From NCBI RefSeq assembly GCF_001005295.1, contig NZ_LBMK01000005.1, positions 458,147 through 499,487 of the forward strand: a stretch of DNA of 41,341 nt. Reading direction: 5' to 3'. Both the position numbers and the translations under genes were made by a program. Origin of the DNA: Streptomyces yangpuensis. Its GTDB lineage: Bacteria > Actinomycetota > Actinomycetes > Streptomycetales > Streptomycetaceae. Positions 24,106 to 32,834 of the stretch are shown here, one piece after another. Position 1 is the stretch's first letter. Every line of letters begins with the position of its first letter. The notes beneath the pieces are model-generated. The model was not told the DNA's origin. It worked only from the letters and a program-made list of their open reading frames with translations, and searched no databases.

Positions 24106-25424
24106 GCCGTGGCCTCCGCGGCGGCCCGGGCGGCGGCCGGCAGTGCCGCCGCGACGCGCTCGATCGCCTTCTCGTCGTGGGCGGTGGAGACGAACCAGGA
24201 CTCGAAGGCGGACGGCGGCAGGTAGACGCCCTGCGCCAGCATCGAGTGGAAGAACGCGTTGAAACGGAAGCTCTCCTGCTTCTTCGCGTCGTCGTAGTTG
24301 CGGACGGCGTCCTCGGTGAAGAAGACGGAGAACATGTTGGACGCCGTCTGCAGGCGGTGCGCCACGCCCTCCTTCGCGAGCGCCCCGGTGACCAGGCCCT
24401 GGATCTGCGCCGAGACCGCGTCGACCTTCTCGTACGCCGCCGCGTCGAGCAGCCGCAGCTGCGCGAGGCCGGCGGCGGTGGCGATGGGGTTACCGGAGAG
24501 CGTGCCGGCCTGGTAGACGGGACCCGCGGGGGCGAGGTGGCCCATGACGTCGGCGCGGCCGCCGAACGCCGCGGCGGGGAAACCGCCGCCCATGACCTTG
24601 CCGAAGGTCATCAGGTCGGGCTTGACCCCGTCGACGCCGTACCAGCCGGCGCGCGAGGTGCGGAAGCCCGTCATGACCTCGTCGGAGATGTAGAGCGCGC
24701 CGTTCTCGCGGCACAGGTTTGCGAGCCCCTGGTTGAAGCCCTCGGCCGGGGTGACCACGCCCATGTTGCCGGGCGCCGCCTCGGTGATCACACAGGCGAT
24801 CTCACCGGGGTGTGCGGCGAAGGCGGACCGGACCGCTTCGAGGTCGTTGTAGGGCAGCACGATCGTGTCGCCGGCCTGCGCGCCCGTGACGCCGGGGGTG
24901 TCCGGAAGCGCGAAAGTCGCCAGACCGGAACCGGCGGCGGCCAGCAGGGCGTCCACGTGACCGTGGTAGCAGCCGGCGAACTTCACGACCTTGGCGCGAC
25001 CGGTGAAGCCGCGTGCCAGCCGGATCGCCGACATGGTCGCCTCCGTCCCGGAGGACACCAGGCGCACCTGCTCGACGGGCTCGATGCGCGCGACGATCTC
25101 CTCCGCGAGCGCCACCTCGCCCTCACCGGGCGTACCGAAGGAGGTACCGCGGGCGACGGCCGCCTGGACGGCCTCGATCACCTGGGGGTGGGAGTGGCCG
25201 AGGATCATCGGCCCCCACGAGCAGACGAGGTCCACGTACTCGCGGCCGTCGGCATCGGTGAGGTACGGACCGGTGCCGGACACCATGAACCGGGGCGTAC
25301 CGCCCACGGCGCGGAAGGCGCGCACGGGAGAGTTCACGCCGCCGGGGGTCACGAGGGAGGCGCGCTCGAAGAGCGTCTGCGAAACTGGGGCTTCATACGG
25401 GTACGGGTAGCTCACACCAGCCAT
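24102..25424 (-). CDS. hemL: Glutamate-1-semialdehyde 2,1-aminomutase
   Basis: A 440-aa PLP enzyme with the full HemL length. PLP-lysine motif LMTFGKVMGGGFPAAAFGG, conserved substrate and cofactor blocks NSPVRAFRAVGG, FAGCYHGHVDALL and LYISDEVMTGFR are clear. It converts glutamate-1-semialdehyde into 5-aminolevulinic acid, the first committed tetrapyrrole precursor. It is co-directional with the phosphatase and lies upstream of the cytochrome c maturation genes. Start ATG 25424 has no strong ribosome site; a GTG three codons further in is an alternative. A 133-bp gap separates it from the divergent hypothetical gene. Confidence 0.96.
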   Translation of the reverse strand: MAGVSYPYPYEAPVSQTLFERASLVTPGGVNSPVRAFRAVGGTPRFMVSGTGPYLTDADGREYVDLVCSWGPMILGHSHPQVIEAVQAAVARGTSFGTPGEGEVALAEEIVARIEPVEQVRLVSSGTEATMSAIRLARGFTGRAKVVKFAGCYHGHVDALLAAAGSGLATFALPDTPGVTGAQAGDTIVLPYNDLEAVRSAFAAHPGEIACVITEAAPGNMGVVTPAEGFNQGLANLCRENGALYISDEVMTGFRTSRAGWYGVDGVKPDLMTFGKVMGGGFPAAAFGGRADVMGHLAPAGPVYQAGTLSGNPIATAAGLAQLRLLDAAAYEKVDAVSAQIQGLVTGALAKEGVAHRLQTASNMFSVFFTEDAVRNYDDAKKQESFRFNAFFHSMLAQGVYLPPSAFESWFVSTAHDEKAIERVAAALPAAARAAAEATA

Positions 25425-25557
25425 GGTCTCAGAGGCTGCGACAGACTTGCGGGCGGGCGTTTCACCGCGTCGCCGCGGGGGAGGTCACTGCCATGATGAT
25501 CAGGCTGCGTGGCGGAGGTCGCGGGGCCGGGACGAGCAAGACCAGTCGGGTGGAGAT

Positions 25558-26166
25558 ATGCAACGCGGTGGTGGACCGGGCGAGGGTACGGACGGCCTCG
25601 ATCCGCAGCGCGCCCGCGAAGCCCGCGAGGCCCGCCGCCGGGGAAAGCACCGCCGGCGCGCGACCGAGGCGGCCGACGCCGCGCCGGAGCCCGTGGCGGA
25701 GCCGGAGGACGTGCCCCGGGGCCGCGGCATGGGCGTGACGTACAAGTACTTCGGCGCCCCGGACGGGGCGACGGCGGCGCGGGTGCCGGTGACGATGCGG
25801 CCGGAGGAGCTCGGCGGAGACGAGCTCGGCATGGGCGGCCTGTTCACCAAGATCAAGCCGGAGACGGTGGCCGCGATGGTCCTGACAGGCATCGAGGGCA
25901 TACCCCTGCACAAGGTGCCGCCGCTGGAGCTGGTCGTGCTCCACCCCGACTACGCGGTGGTGAAGCTCCCGATGACCGCGGTCGACCCGCTCCGCGGGAT
26001 CGGCGAGGAGTCCGTGGGCGCCGCCGCCTTCATCTGGTCCACGGTCCCGGACCGCGGCGGCCCGAGCGACGCCTTCAACGTCTACCAGCTGCTCCACGAG
26101 TGGCAGGACTTCAGCCACCGCCTCCACGAGGCCGGCCACCAGCCGTACTGCCTCGTCTGGCCCTGA
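25558..26166 (+). CDS. Conserved hypothetical protein
   Basis: From ATG 25558 the protein is 202 aa. The first 55 or so residues are basic, Arg/Ala/Gly-rich and look disordered. The conserved part begins with MGVTYKYFGAPDG, contains GMGGLFTKIKPETVAAMVLTG and VLHPDYAVVKLPMTAVDP, and ends with WQDFSHRLHEAGHQPYCLVWP. The ATG has GGTGGAG only about 2 nt upstream, so the real start may differ; a later ATG before GVTYKYF is possible. I recognise it only as a recurrent Streptomyces protein. A degraded copy of its 3' end lies 15 bp beyond its stop. Function is unknown. Confidence 0.75.
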   Translation: MQRGGGPGEGTDGLDPQRAREAREARRRGKHRRRATEAADAAPEPVAEPEDVPRGRGMGVTYKYFGAPDGATAARVPVTMRPEELGGDELGMGGLFTKIKPETVAAMVLTGIEGIPLHKVPPLELVVLHPDYAVVKLPMTAVDPLRGIGEESVGAAAFIWSTVPDRGGPSDAFNVYQLLHEWQDFSHRLHEAGHQPYCLVWP

Positions 26167-26180
26167 GCCGGTCCTCACCG

Positions 26181-26225
26181 CAGGATTTCAGCCACCGACT
26201 GCACGGCGACGGCTACCACCCGTAA
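26181..26225 (+). pseudogene. Degraded copy of the 3' end of the preceding gene
   Basis: The 44 bp from 26181 resemble 26104-26147 of the preceding gene, with about 36 of 44 identities by my alignment. In frame it reads QDFSHRLHGDGYHP and then TAA, against QDFSHRLHEAGHQPYC in the intact copy. It has no start or 5' part of its own. It is either a tandem partial duplication of the gene end or the residue of a deleted paralogue. Confidence 0.6.
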
Positions 26226-26501
26226 CCCCCGGCGACCCCACCGCCCCTGCGCCCGGGCGGTGCGCCCTCGCGCGCGACCGCGAGGAACTTCGGAGCAACA
26301 GCGAATTACAGCCATATTTTTCACCTGCCTTGCTACCGCCCAGTAGGTCGGCAAACAGCCGTGGAACGGCGTTACCGCGCCGGAAGGCGCGATTGCCGAC
26401 GACCCGTCACCAGTCCGTCCGGTAAGCACTTTCCGGACGGACCGGCACGGGTCCGCTTTGTTCCTGGGCGAGCCTGACGGACGATGTCCGTGCCGCTCGG
26501 G
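26226..26501. other. Intergenic region at left edge of CIS locus
   Basis: No coding frame with convincing codon bias is seen. The middle part (about 26280-26330) is AT-richer than anything else nearby, with a run of five Ts at 26317-26321. This is unusual for the genome. A hairpin at 26413-26442 is listed separately. No tRNA or att-like repeat was recognised. Confidence 0.5.
26413..26442 (-). terminator. Hairpin downstream of the CisA-like gene
   Basis: A perfect 10-bp stem (26413-26422 with 26433-26442) and 10-nt loop lies about 60 bp beyond the stop of the minus-strand gene that ends at 26502. No T-tract follows, so it is a probable intrinsic or processing hairpin. Confidence 0.6.
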
Positions 26502-27854
26502 TCACCTGAGGTCGCTCAGCACACCACTCACGTTGAGGACTTCGTGGCACTCCTGCGCCTGACGGCCGGTGGCCGGCGTGCCCGGCTTTGCGCAGGTCAC
26601 CTGCACGGTCACAGTCTGGCTCTCGGTGATGCTGATGGGGGTGACCCAGTGGTAGTCCTGGTTTCGGAACGTCTCCAGCGCGATCGTCGTGATCTTGCGG
26701 TCGCCGAAGTTGATCGTCACCACGCCCTCGTCGCCCTGGAAGTTGGCGACGACGAGGTCCGTGATCCCGAAGACCTTGCCCGCGGGCACCGTGTACGAGC
26801 CGGTCTTGCTCTGACCGCCGCCGGTCTGCAGGTCGATGGTGGCCGAGCTCTGCAGCCCGCCCCCACCGCCGCCACCGCCGGTTCCGGCACCGCCGCCGCC
26901 GCCCGCGCCGGGCTGGTTGCCCTTGGCCGCCCCCGGGCCCGCACCCGCGCCGCCCGGCTGCTTGCCGCCACCGGCCACCGGGGTCTGCCCCGCCGCGTCC
27001 GCGGCCGGAGCCGGATTCCTGGCGGCCTCGGCGGCGGCCTCCTTGGCCGTGGAGCGCACGGCCGGGCGTACCAGCATGAACCAGGCGAGCAGCAGCGCGA
27101 GCAGCGCGGCCAGTACCGCGAGCAGCCACGTCGGGAAGATCGGGATCTGGACGAACTCCACCTCCAGCGGCGCCCGTACGGCCTCCTGCTCGGGACGCGC
27201 CGCGGCGGCGTCACCGTCCTCGCCGTCCCCCGTCTCGGCCACCTCCACGGTGAACGGCCAGGTCACGGGGGATCCGAACCACACCGGGCTACCGGTACGG
27301 ACCTTCAGCACCACCTCGGCGGACTCGCCCGGCTCCAGCTTCAACGCGGCCGGTGCGAAGTCGAACTTCAGCTCCTCGCCGGGCTGCGCGGGCGTGAAGC
27401 CCACCTTCACCGGGGCGTTCCCCTCGTTGCGCACGGCGAGGCGGTATCGCCCTCGCAGCCATCCGCGGCGGCGTTTGGGAGCGCTCTCTGCGCGCAGTTC
27501 CCGGAACTGCGCGACATGCACCGTGGTCTCGGGGACCCGTACCGCATCGGGCTGCTCGGTGGGCAGCACCCGCACGGCGAGCGGCACGTCCCCGGCCCGC
27601 ACCTGGGACGAACGGGGCGGCGCCAGACGGATCGTCACCGTCTCCGAGGTGCCCGGATACAGCGATACGCGCTCGGGTTCCACCGTGGTCCAGGCAGCGC
27701 AGTCGCCGACGACCTCCAGGCGGTACGCCTCGACGATGTCGCTGTCGTTGCGGACGGTCAGGCTCGTGGTGGCGATACCGCCCGGCATCACCGACACCGG
27801 CTCGATGTCGAGGACGGGCGCGCCAGGGCTGGGAGATGCAGCTGGGGATGTCAC
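26502..27854 (-). CDS. Bitopic membrane protein of the CIS locus (CisA-like)
   Basis: A 450-aa protein. Residues 10-205 hold two Ig/E-set-like segments with NPXX-type features (TTSLTVRNDSDIVEAY; LAVRNEGNAPVKVG; LKLEPGESAEVVLKV). A single membrane helix follows at about 241-262 (PTWLLAVLAALLALLLAWF). A low-complexity Ala/Gly/Pro region (276-350, with a run of Gly) leads to a C-terminal beta domain (about 355-450) with two cysteines. No signal peptide is visible. As I recall, a bitopic protein called CisA was reported as needed for Streptomyces CIS function; location at the locus edge and topology fit, but homology is not confirmed here. It probably links the cytoplasmic particle to the membrane. 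Confidence 0.7.
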   Translation of the reverse strand: MTSPAASPSPGAPVLDIEPVSVMPGGIATTSLTVRNDSDIVEAYRLEVVGDCAAWTTVEPERVSLYPGTSETVTIRLAPPRSSQVRAGDVPLAVRVLPTEQPDAVRVPETTVHVAQFRELRAESAPKRRRGWLRGRYRLAVRNEGNAPVKVGFTPAQPGEELKFDFAPAALKLEPGESAEVVLKVRTGSPVWFGSPVTWPFTVEVAETGDGEDGDAAAARPEQEAVRAPLEVEFVQIPIFPTWLLAVLAALLALLLAWFMLVRPAVRSTAKEAAAEAARNPAPAADAAGQTPVAGGGKQPGGAGAGPGAAKGNQPGAGGGGGAGTGGGGGGGGLQSSATIDLQTGGGQSKTGSYTVPAGKVFGITDLVVANFQGDEGVVTINFGDRKITTIALETFRNQDYHWVTPISITESQTVTVQVTCAKPGTPATGRQAQECHEVLNVSGVLSDLR

Positions 27855-28040
27855 GCCACGACGTTACGGCGGCGCCCCGGCCGCCACCACGGACGCGAGG
27901 GCAACGCCCCGGGCAGTCCGGATGCCCCCACAGACTTTCTCAACTCCTCATGTACGGCCATCGGTTGGACCTCAGCGTCGAGATCCGACCCGGCCGGCCT
28001 TCCGTCACCCCACATACGCATCACGGAACAGGTACGACAC

Positions 28041-28760
28041 ATGCGCTGCGCTGACAACACCAGCCCCAACTTCACCTCAGGCACCGGCACCGGGATATCC
28101 CAGCCCCCCAACCCGGCTCCTCCCCGCAGAACCGGCCGACGGGTGAGCGTCGCCGTGTACGCATCGGATCCGATCCTGCGCGTCGGGGTCGTGCACCAGC
28201 TGCGCCAACGCCCCGAGATCGAGCTCGTCCCGGACACGGAGGCCGACCGCGCACAGGTGTCGCTCGTGACCGTGGACAGCGTGGACGACGAGACGGCCGC
28301 ACTGCTGTACCGGCTGCGGCACAACCCCGACACCCGCACCGGACTCGTGGTCGGCACCTTCGAGTCGGGGGACGCGCTGCAGCGTGCCATCGAATGCGGG
28401 GTCAGCGCGGTCCTGCGGCGGGCCGAGGCCGACCAGGACCGGCTCCTGCGGCTGGTCCTGGCGATAGCCAACGGCGAGGGCGTGCTGCCCGGCGACCTGC
28501 TCGCGAAACTCCTCGACCACATGGGCAGCCTGCAGCGCTCCGCGCTCGACCCGCGCTCGGTGTCCCTGTCCACCCTGACCTCGCGCGAGGCGGACATGCT
28601 GCGCCTGGTGTCGGAGGGCCTGGACACCGCGGAGATCGCGCGCAAGACCTCCTACTCCGAACGGACCGTCAAGAACGTGCTCCACGAGGTGATCACGCGT
28701 CTCCAGCTGCGCAACCGGACGCACGCGGTCGGCTACGCCCTGCGCAACGGGCTGATCTGA
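28041..28760 (+). CDS. LuxR-family regulator with atypical receiver domain, next to CIS genes
   Basis: From ATG 28041 this is 239 aa. After a Pro/Thr-rich tail (about 34 residues) comes a receiver-like domain (SVAVYASDPILRVGVVHQLRQ). It lacks the acidic pair of true phosphoreceivers at its first strand; one candidate Asp is in LVTVDSVDD. A LuxR helix-turn-helix (LTSREADMLRLVSEGLDTAE, then SERTVKNVLHEVITRLQL) ends the protein. A GTG at 28143 is an alternative start that begins just at the receiver. The gene is divergent from the CisA-like gene and precedes the other CIS genes, so it is the best candidate for the locus regulator; the ligand or phosphorylation state is unknown. Confidence 0.85.
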   Translation: MRCADNTSPNFTSGTGTGISQPPNPAPPRRTGRRVSVAVYASDPILRVGVVHQLRQRPEIELVPDTEADRAQVSLVTVDSVDDETAALLYRLRHNPDTRTGLVVGTFESGDALQRAIECGVSAVLRRAEADQDRLLRLVLAIANGEGVLPGDLLAKLLDHMGSLQRSALDPRSVSLSTLTSREADMLRLVSEGLDTAEIARKTSYSERTVKNVLHEVITRLQLRNRTHAVGYALRNGLI

Positions 28761-28769
28761 CCGCGTACG

Positions 28770-28806
28770 GGGCGGTGGCGGACGGTCCGGCCGCCCGCCA
28801 CTGCCC
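28770..28806 (+). terminator. Hairpin after the LuxR regulator
   Basis: A 12-bp stem (28770-28781 with 28795-28806; one G-T wobble) and 13-nt loop starts 10 bp after the regulator stop. It probably ends that transcript before the propeller gene at 28885. Confidence 0.6.
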
Positions 28807-28884
28807 GAAAGCGCAAGCGGCGCTTCCCCCGGGTCCGGCCCCGCGGCCCTCCCGGCCCGCGCGGCCGGCCCGCAGGGTGGCGGG

Positions 28885-31800
28885 GTGACAGGCAGGATGC
28901 TGGACCGGACTGTGAGGTGGGCCGTGAGGGGCACGGATAGGTCCGGCCGTCGGCGACACCGCTGGGGAAGGGCCGGCGCGTCGATGCTGCTGCTGGCGCC
29001 CTTGCTCGCGGTGACGGCGGCCGCCGGACCGGGCGACGCCGGGGCGCAGCCCCTCGCGGCCGACGCCGGGAACAGCCGAGTCGCGTACGCCGGTACGCGC
29101 CACCGCAGCCTGGGGCGGGTGGCGGGCGACAAGACCGACACCAGCACCCCGCTGTTCGGTGACGGGCCGGTCCACCTGGACGTCCAGCCCTCCGCGCTCG
29201 GCGACCAGCTCGTCTTCGCGAGCCGCCGCGACGAGCGGACCCCGCAGGTCTACCTGCGGTCCGCGGACGGCTCGGTCCGCCGGCTGACCAGCGGCCTGGA
29301 CGTGGGCAACCCCCGGCTGACCCCCGACGGGCGGTCGGTCGTCTTCGACTCGGCCCAGCGCGCCGCGGCCGGCGGCGTCCAGCGTGACCTGTGGCTCGTA
29401 CGCACCGACGGCACGGGCCTGACCCGGCTGACCGACACCCCGGCGAACGAGGAACACCCCACCGTCTCCCCGGAGGGCGGACGCCTGGCGTACTCCTCCG
29501 ACGCCGACCGGGCCGCCGGAGCGCAGGTCTACGTACGCCCCCTGCGCGGCGGGGCCGCCACCCGGCTCACCGACCCGGCGAACGGCCGGGCCACCGAACC
29601 GGTGTGGAATCCGGTCGACGACGCGACGAACCGCGACGTGATCGCCTACACCGCCACCGGGGCCTCCGGGCCCCGCCTGCGGTGGACGAACGGGCGCGCC
29701 GACGGGCAGCTGCTGGCCGGCGCCCAGGCGGGCTGGCGGACCCGGGGGGCAGCGTGGCTGCCCGACGGGAACGGCCTGCTCTTCCTCAGCCCGGACCGCA
29801 CCTGTGACTGCAAGGGTGACTGGGACCACGTCTTCCAGGTGCCCGCGCATTCTGCGGACACCCCGAAGCTCGTGTACAGCGAGGACCGCGAGATCGGCTC
29901 GCCCACCTGGCTCGGCCCCCTCAAGGGCGGCGGCGCCGTCGTCGAGCGGATCTCGGCGGCCGGCCGGAACGCCGTGACCCTTCAGGACGCCCGGACGGAC
30001 GGCTCCGACCCGCGCGACCTGGGCCTGACCATCCTCGACGAGGACCCGGCGGCCGACACCAACACCGACCCGGCCAAGGACCCGCTGTTCCGGCCGGGCC
30101 CCGGCTTCGACCCGTGGACGGAACGGCAGAGCTACACGCCCGACGGGCGCAGGATCGTGGTGACCCGCTTCGAGGGCAAGGCGGACGCCCGGATCCAGCG
30201 GATCTGGATGGCGGACGCCGACGGCACCGACGCCGCGGCCCTGCCGCTGGCCGGCCGCGGCCCCAGGGACTGGGACACCGACCCGACGTTCTCCCCCGAC
30301 GGCAGGTACCTCGCCTTCACCCGTACGTCACCCGGCGGCGTCGGCGAGGCCGCGGGCCCCAGCCGCATCCTGATCGCGGACGCCGCCACCGGCGCGATCC
30401 GCAGCGAGATCACCCCGCCCGCGGGCGGGCCCAGGGGCGGCGACGCCCAGCCCACCTGGTCCTCCGACGGCACCATGCTCGCCTTCACCCGCAACCTGGT
30501 GATCAACGGCCACGGCGGCAACAAGCACATCTGGACCGTGCCCGTGGACCGGCTCGACCAGCAGCGCGACCTGAGCGCCACCGTCTGCTTCGGCGCCTGC
30601 GAAGTCATCGACGACAGCCCGGCGTTCTCACCGGACGGCGCCACGATCGCCTTCAACCGCAAGAACGGCGGCGGCCGCGTCGACGAGCGCACCGGCATCC
30701 TCCTCGCCTCCGCCACGGGCGGCACCTGCCGGGTCCTGCTGCCCGACGCCGCCCGCGACAAGCCGGGCGCCTGCGGCCGCGAACTGCCCGAGACCACCGG
30801 CAACGGCCCCTACCAGCCCCGTGACGCCGCCTGGACCGCCGACGGCAAGTCCCTCGTGCTCACCGGCCGCGGCTCCCGGGCCGTGGGCAGCCCGGAGAAG
30901 CTGAAGCTGGTGGACGTCGCGACCGGCTCCCACAACCTGCTCGTCACCGGCCTGCCGGGCCGTCAGAAGGAGCCCGCCGTCCAGCAGTCGGTGGACCTCG
31001 CGGTGCGGGCGCCCGAGCGGACCCCGCCGCTCACCGTCGGCGGCCCGGCCACCGTCCGCGTCGACGTCGTCAACCACGGTCCGGCGGCCTCCCCCGGCAC
31101 CCGGCTGACCGTCGCGCCGCCGCTCGGCGTGAGCGTCACCGGGCTCACCGCCCCCGGCGCCACCTGCGACGCCGCAGCGCTGACCTGCGCCCTGGGCGTC
31201 GTACCGCCCGGCACCACCGTCCCGGTGACCGTCACCCTCACCGGCATCACCCCCGGCGACCAGCCCGTGGAGTGGTCGGTCACCGGCACCGTCCTCGACC
31301 CCCGCCCCAGCGACAACGCCGGCCGGACCGTGGTGCCGGTGCGCGAGGCCCCCGTACCGCCGAAGCCGACGCCCACCCCGACGCCGAAGCCGACCCCGCC
31401 CACGACCCCGCCCACCACGCCTCCCACCACGCCTCCCACGACGCCTCCCACGGCACCGGCGCCCGCACCGCAGCCGCCCGCGCCCCAGGCCGGCCCCGGC
31501 GTGAGCATCACCGCACAGCCGAACCCCGGCTACGTCGGCGGCCGCGTCGTCGTCACCTACACCGTCGCCAACGGCCGCAGCGCCCTCGCCACCGGCCTGC
31601 GACTGCGCCTCGGCCTGCCCGAGGGCGTCCCCCACGACGGCCCGCCGCCGGGCTGCGACCGCAACTGGACGTGCGTACTGCCGGACCTGGCACCGGGCGC
31701 CCGCAACGTCCTGCGGGTCGTCCTCAGCCCCGACAAGGCGCTCACCGCCGAGATCACCGCGACCCTCACCACGACCGGCACGGACGCCGACCCCGGCGAC

Positions 31801-32133
31801 AACGCCGCCCGCCAGCAGCTGCGCATCCTCCAGCCGCGCATCGTCGCCGTCCCGCCGATCGGCAGGCCCGGCTTCGTCACCTCGGTCCGCGGCGAGGACT
31901 TCCCGCCCGGCGCGCCGGTGCGGTTCGCGTGGAAGCCGGGCATCACCGCGGCGGCCGCACCGACCGTGCCCCAGGCCGACGGCACCTTCATCGGCCAGCT
32001 GCTGATCCTCGCCAAGGACCAGACCGGCCCGCGCATCATCACCGCGAGCGGCCCCGGATTCTCCCCCGTGCAGACCGACTTCCTCGTGGTCAACGGCACG
32101 GTGCAGCCGCCCGACGAGGTGGCCCGCCGGTGA
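28885..32133 (+). CDS. Secreted beta-propeller protein with DUF11-type domains
   Basis: A 1082-aa protein from GTG 28885. It begins with an Arg-rich stretch and a signal-like helix (GASMLLLAPLLAVTAAAG), cleavage perhaps after AGA near residue 54. Residues about 65-690 show TolB/PD40-type repeats (LTPDGRSVVFDS; FSPDGRYLAFTR; FSPDGATIAFNR), making a beta-propeller. A DUF11-like domain (about 703-820), a Pro/Thr linker of repeated TTPP (about 825-866), a second DUF11-like domain (872-982) and a C-terminal beta domain follow. It overlaps the next CIS gene (GTGA). Extracellular export from a CIS locus is odd, since Streptomyces CIS particles are cytoplasmic. It may act on the cell surface or in the envelope; no catalytic motif is seen. 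Confidence 0.85.
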   Translation: MTGRMLDRTVRWAVRGTDRSGRRRHRWGRAGASMLLLAPLLAVTAAAGPGDAGAQPLAADAGNSRVAYAGTRHRSLGRVAGDKTDTSTPLFGDGPVHLDVQPSALGDQLVFASRRDERTPQVYLRSADGSVRRLTSGLDVGNPRLTPDGRSVVFDSAQRAAAGGVQRDLWLVRTDGTGLTRLTDTPANEEHPTVSPEGGRLAYSSDADRAAGAQVYVRPLRGGAATRLTDPANGRATEPVWNPVDDATNRDVIAYTATGASGPRLRWTNGRADGQLLAGAQAGWRTRGAAWLPDGNGLLFLSPDRTCDCKGDWDHVFQVPAHSADTPKLVYSEDREIGSPTWLGPLKGGGAVVERISAAGRNAVTLQDARTDGSDPRDLGLTILDEDPAADTNTDPAKDPLFRPGPGFDPWTERQSYTPDGRRIVVTRFEGKADARIQRIWMADADGTDAAALPLAGRGPRDWDTDPTFSPDGRYLAFTRTSPGGVGEAAGPSRILIADAATGAIRSEITPPAGGPRGGDAQPTWSSDGTMLAFTRNLVINGHGGNKHIWTVPVDRLDQQRDLSATVCFGACEVIDDSPAFSPDGATIAFNRKNGGGRVDERTGILLASATGGTCRVLLPDAARDKPGACGRELPETTGNGPYQPRDAAWTADGKSLVLTGRGSRAVGSPEKLKLVDVATGSHNLLVTGLPGRQKEPAVQQSVDLAVRAPERTPPLTVGGPATVRVDVVNHGPAASPGTRLTVAPPLGVSVTGLTAPGATCDAAALTCALGVVPPGTTVPVTVTLTGITPGDQPVEWSVTGTVLDPRPSDNAGRTVVPVREAPVPPKPTPTPTPKPTPPTTPPTTPPTTPPTTPPTAPAPAPQPPAPQAGPGVSITAQPNPGYVGGRVVVTYTVANGRSALATGLRLRLGLPEGVPHDGPPPGCDRNWTCVLPDLAPGARNVLRVVLSPDKALTAEITATLTTTGTDADPGDNAARQQLRILQPRIVAVPPIGRPGFVTSVRGEDFPPGAPVRFAWKPGITAAAAPTVPQADGTFIGQLLILAKDQTGPRIITASGPGFSPVQTDFLVVNGTVQPPDEVARR

Positions 32134-32834
32134 TCCACGAGGTCGACGAAGGGCTGCGGCGGCTGCTGGCGGAATCCGGCCTGGAGGCGTCGGGCGTCGA
32201 GGTCGTCTTCGACGCGCCGACCCGCGACTGGGCCGCCCGCCGCAGCGCGCCCACCGTCTGCGTGTTCCTGTACGACATCCGGGAGGACCCGACTCGGCGC
32301 GGCAGCGGCGGGGGCGAGGTGTACGACGAGGACGGACTCGTCGTCGCGCGCCGCACCCCGCCGCGCTGGTTCGAGCTGACGTACCTGGTCACCGCCTGGG
32401 CGAGCAGGCCGCAGGACGAGCACCGGCTGCTGTCCCAGGTGCTGTCCTGCCTCGTCGCCACCGACACGCTGCCGCCGCGCCTGCTCACCGGCACGCTCGC
32501 CGACCTCGGCCTGCTCGTGGACGTGGACGCGGGCGGCACCGGCATGGACGCCCCGGCCGCCTCCGACGTGTGGTCGGCGCTGGGCGGCGAACTGAAGCCG
32601 TCCCTCGGACTGCGCGTGAAGGCTCCGCTGGCCGGCATCAGCAAGGTGGCGGCCCCGCCCGTCACCCAGGGCCTCGTGGTGAACTCCGTACCGCAGACAG
32701 GACCGGACGGCGACGGGAGCCGGCGCCGGCTGCGCTACGTCGAACTGGGCGCACCGGGACCGGAGGGCTTCGGCGGCTCCCGGGAACGGCCCCAGGCCCC
32801 CGCCCGCCGCCGACGAGGAGAACGGCAGCCGTGA
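32130..32834 (+). CDS. cis16: DUF4255 protein, Cis16/Pvc16-like CIS component
   Basis: This 234-aa protein has the DUF4255 pattern: an N-terminal helix (VDEGLRRLLAES), VVFDAPTRDWAARRSAPTVC, then FLYDIREDPTRR and WFELTYLVTAWASRPQDEHR followed by LLSQVL. DUF4255 is equivalent to Afp16/Pvc16, which caps or terminates the inner tube and sheath in contractile injection systems. It is nearly diagnostic of this class. The GTG start overlaps the propeller gene stop, and its own TGA overlaps the GTG of the ATPase gene, so three genes are coupled. The last 40 residues are Arg/Pro-rich and likely disordered. Confidence 0.92.
   Translation: MIHEVDEGLRRLLAESGLEASGVEVVFDAPTRDWAARRSAPTVCVFLYDIREDPTRRGSGGGEVYDEDGLVVARRTPPRWFELTYLVTAWASRPQDEHRLLSQVLSCLVATDTLPPRLLTGTLADLGLLVDVDAGGTGMDAPAASDVWSALGGELKPSLGLRVKAPLAGISKVAAPPVTQGLVVNSVPQTGPDGDGSRRRLRYVELGAPGPEGFGGSRERPQAPARRRRGERQP

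Noticed and set aside
31357..31480. Tandem ACGCCTCCC-type DNA repeats as a possible mobile or regulatory repeat
   Set aside because: They encode the Thr/Pro linker (TTPP) of the propeller protein, a normal inter-domain linker.
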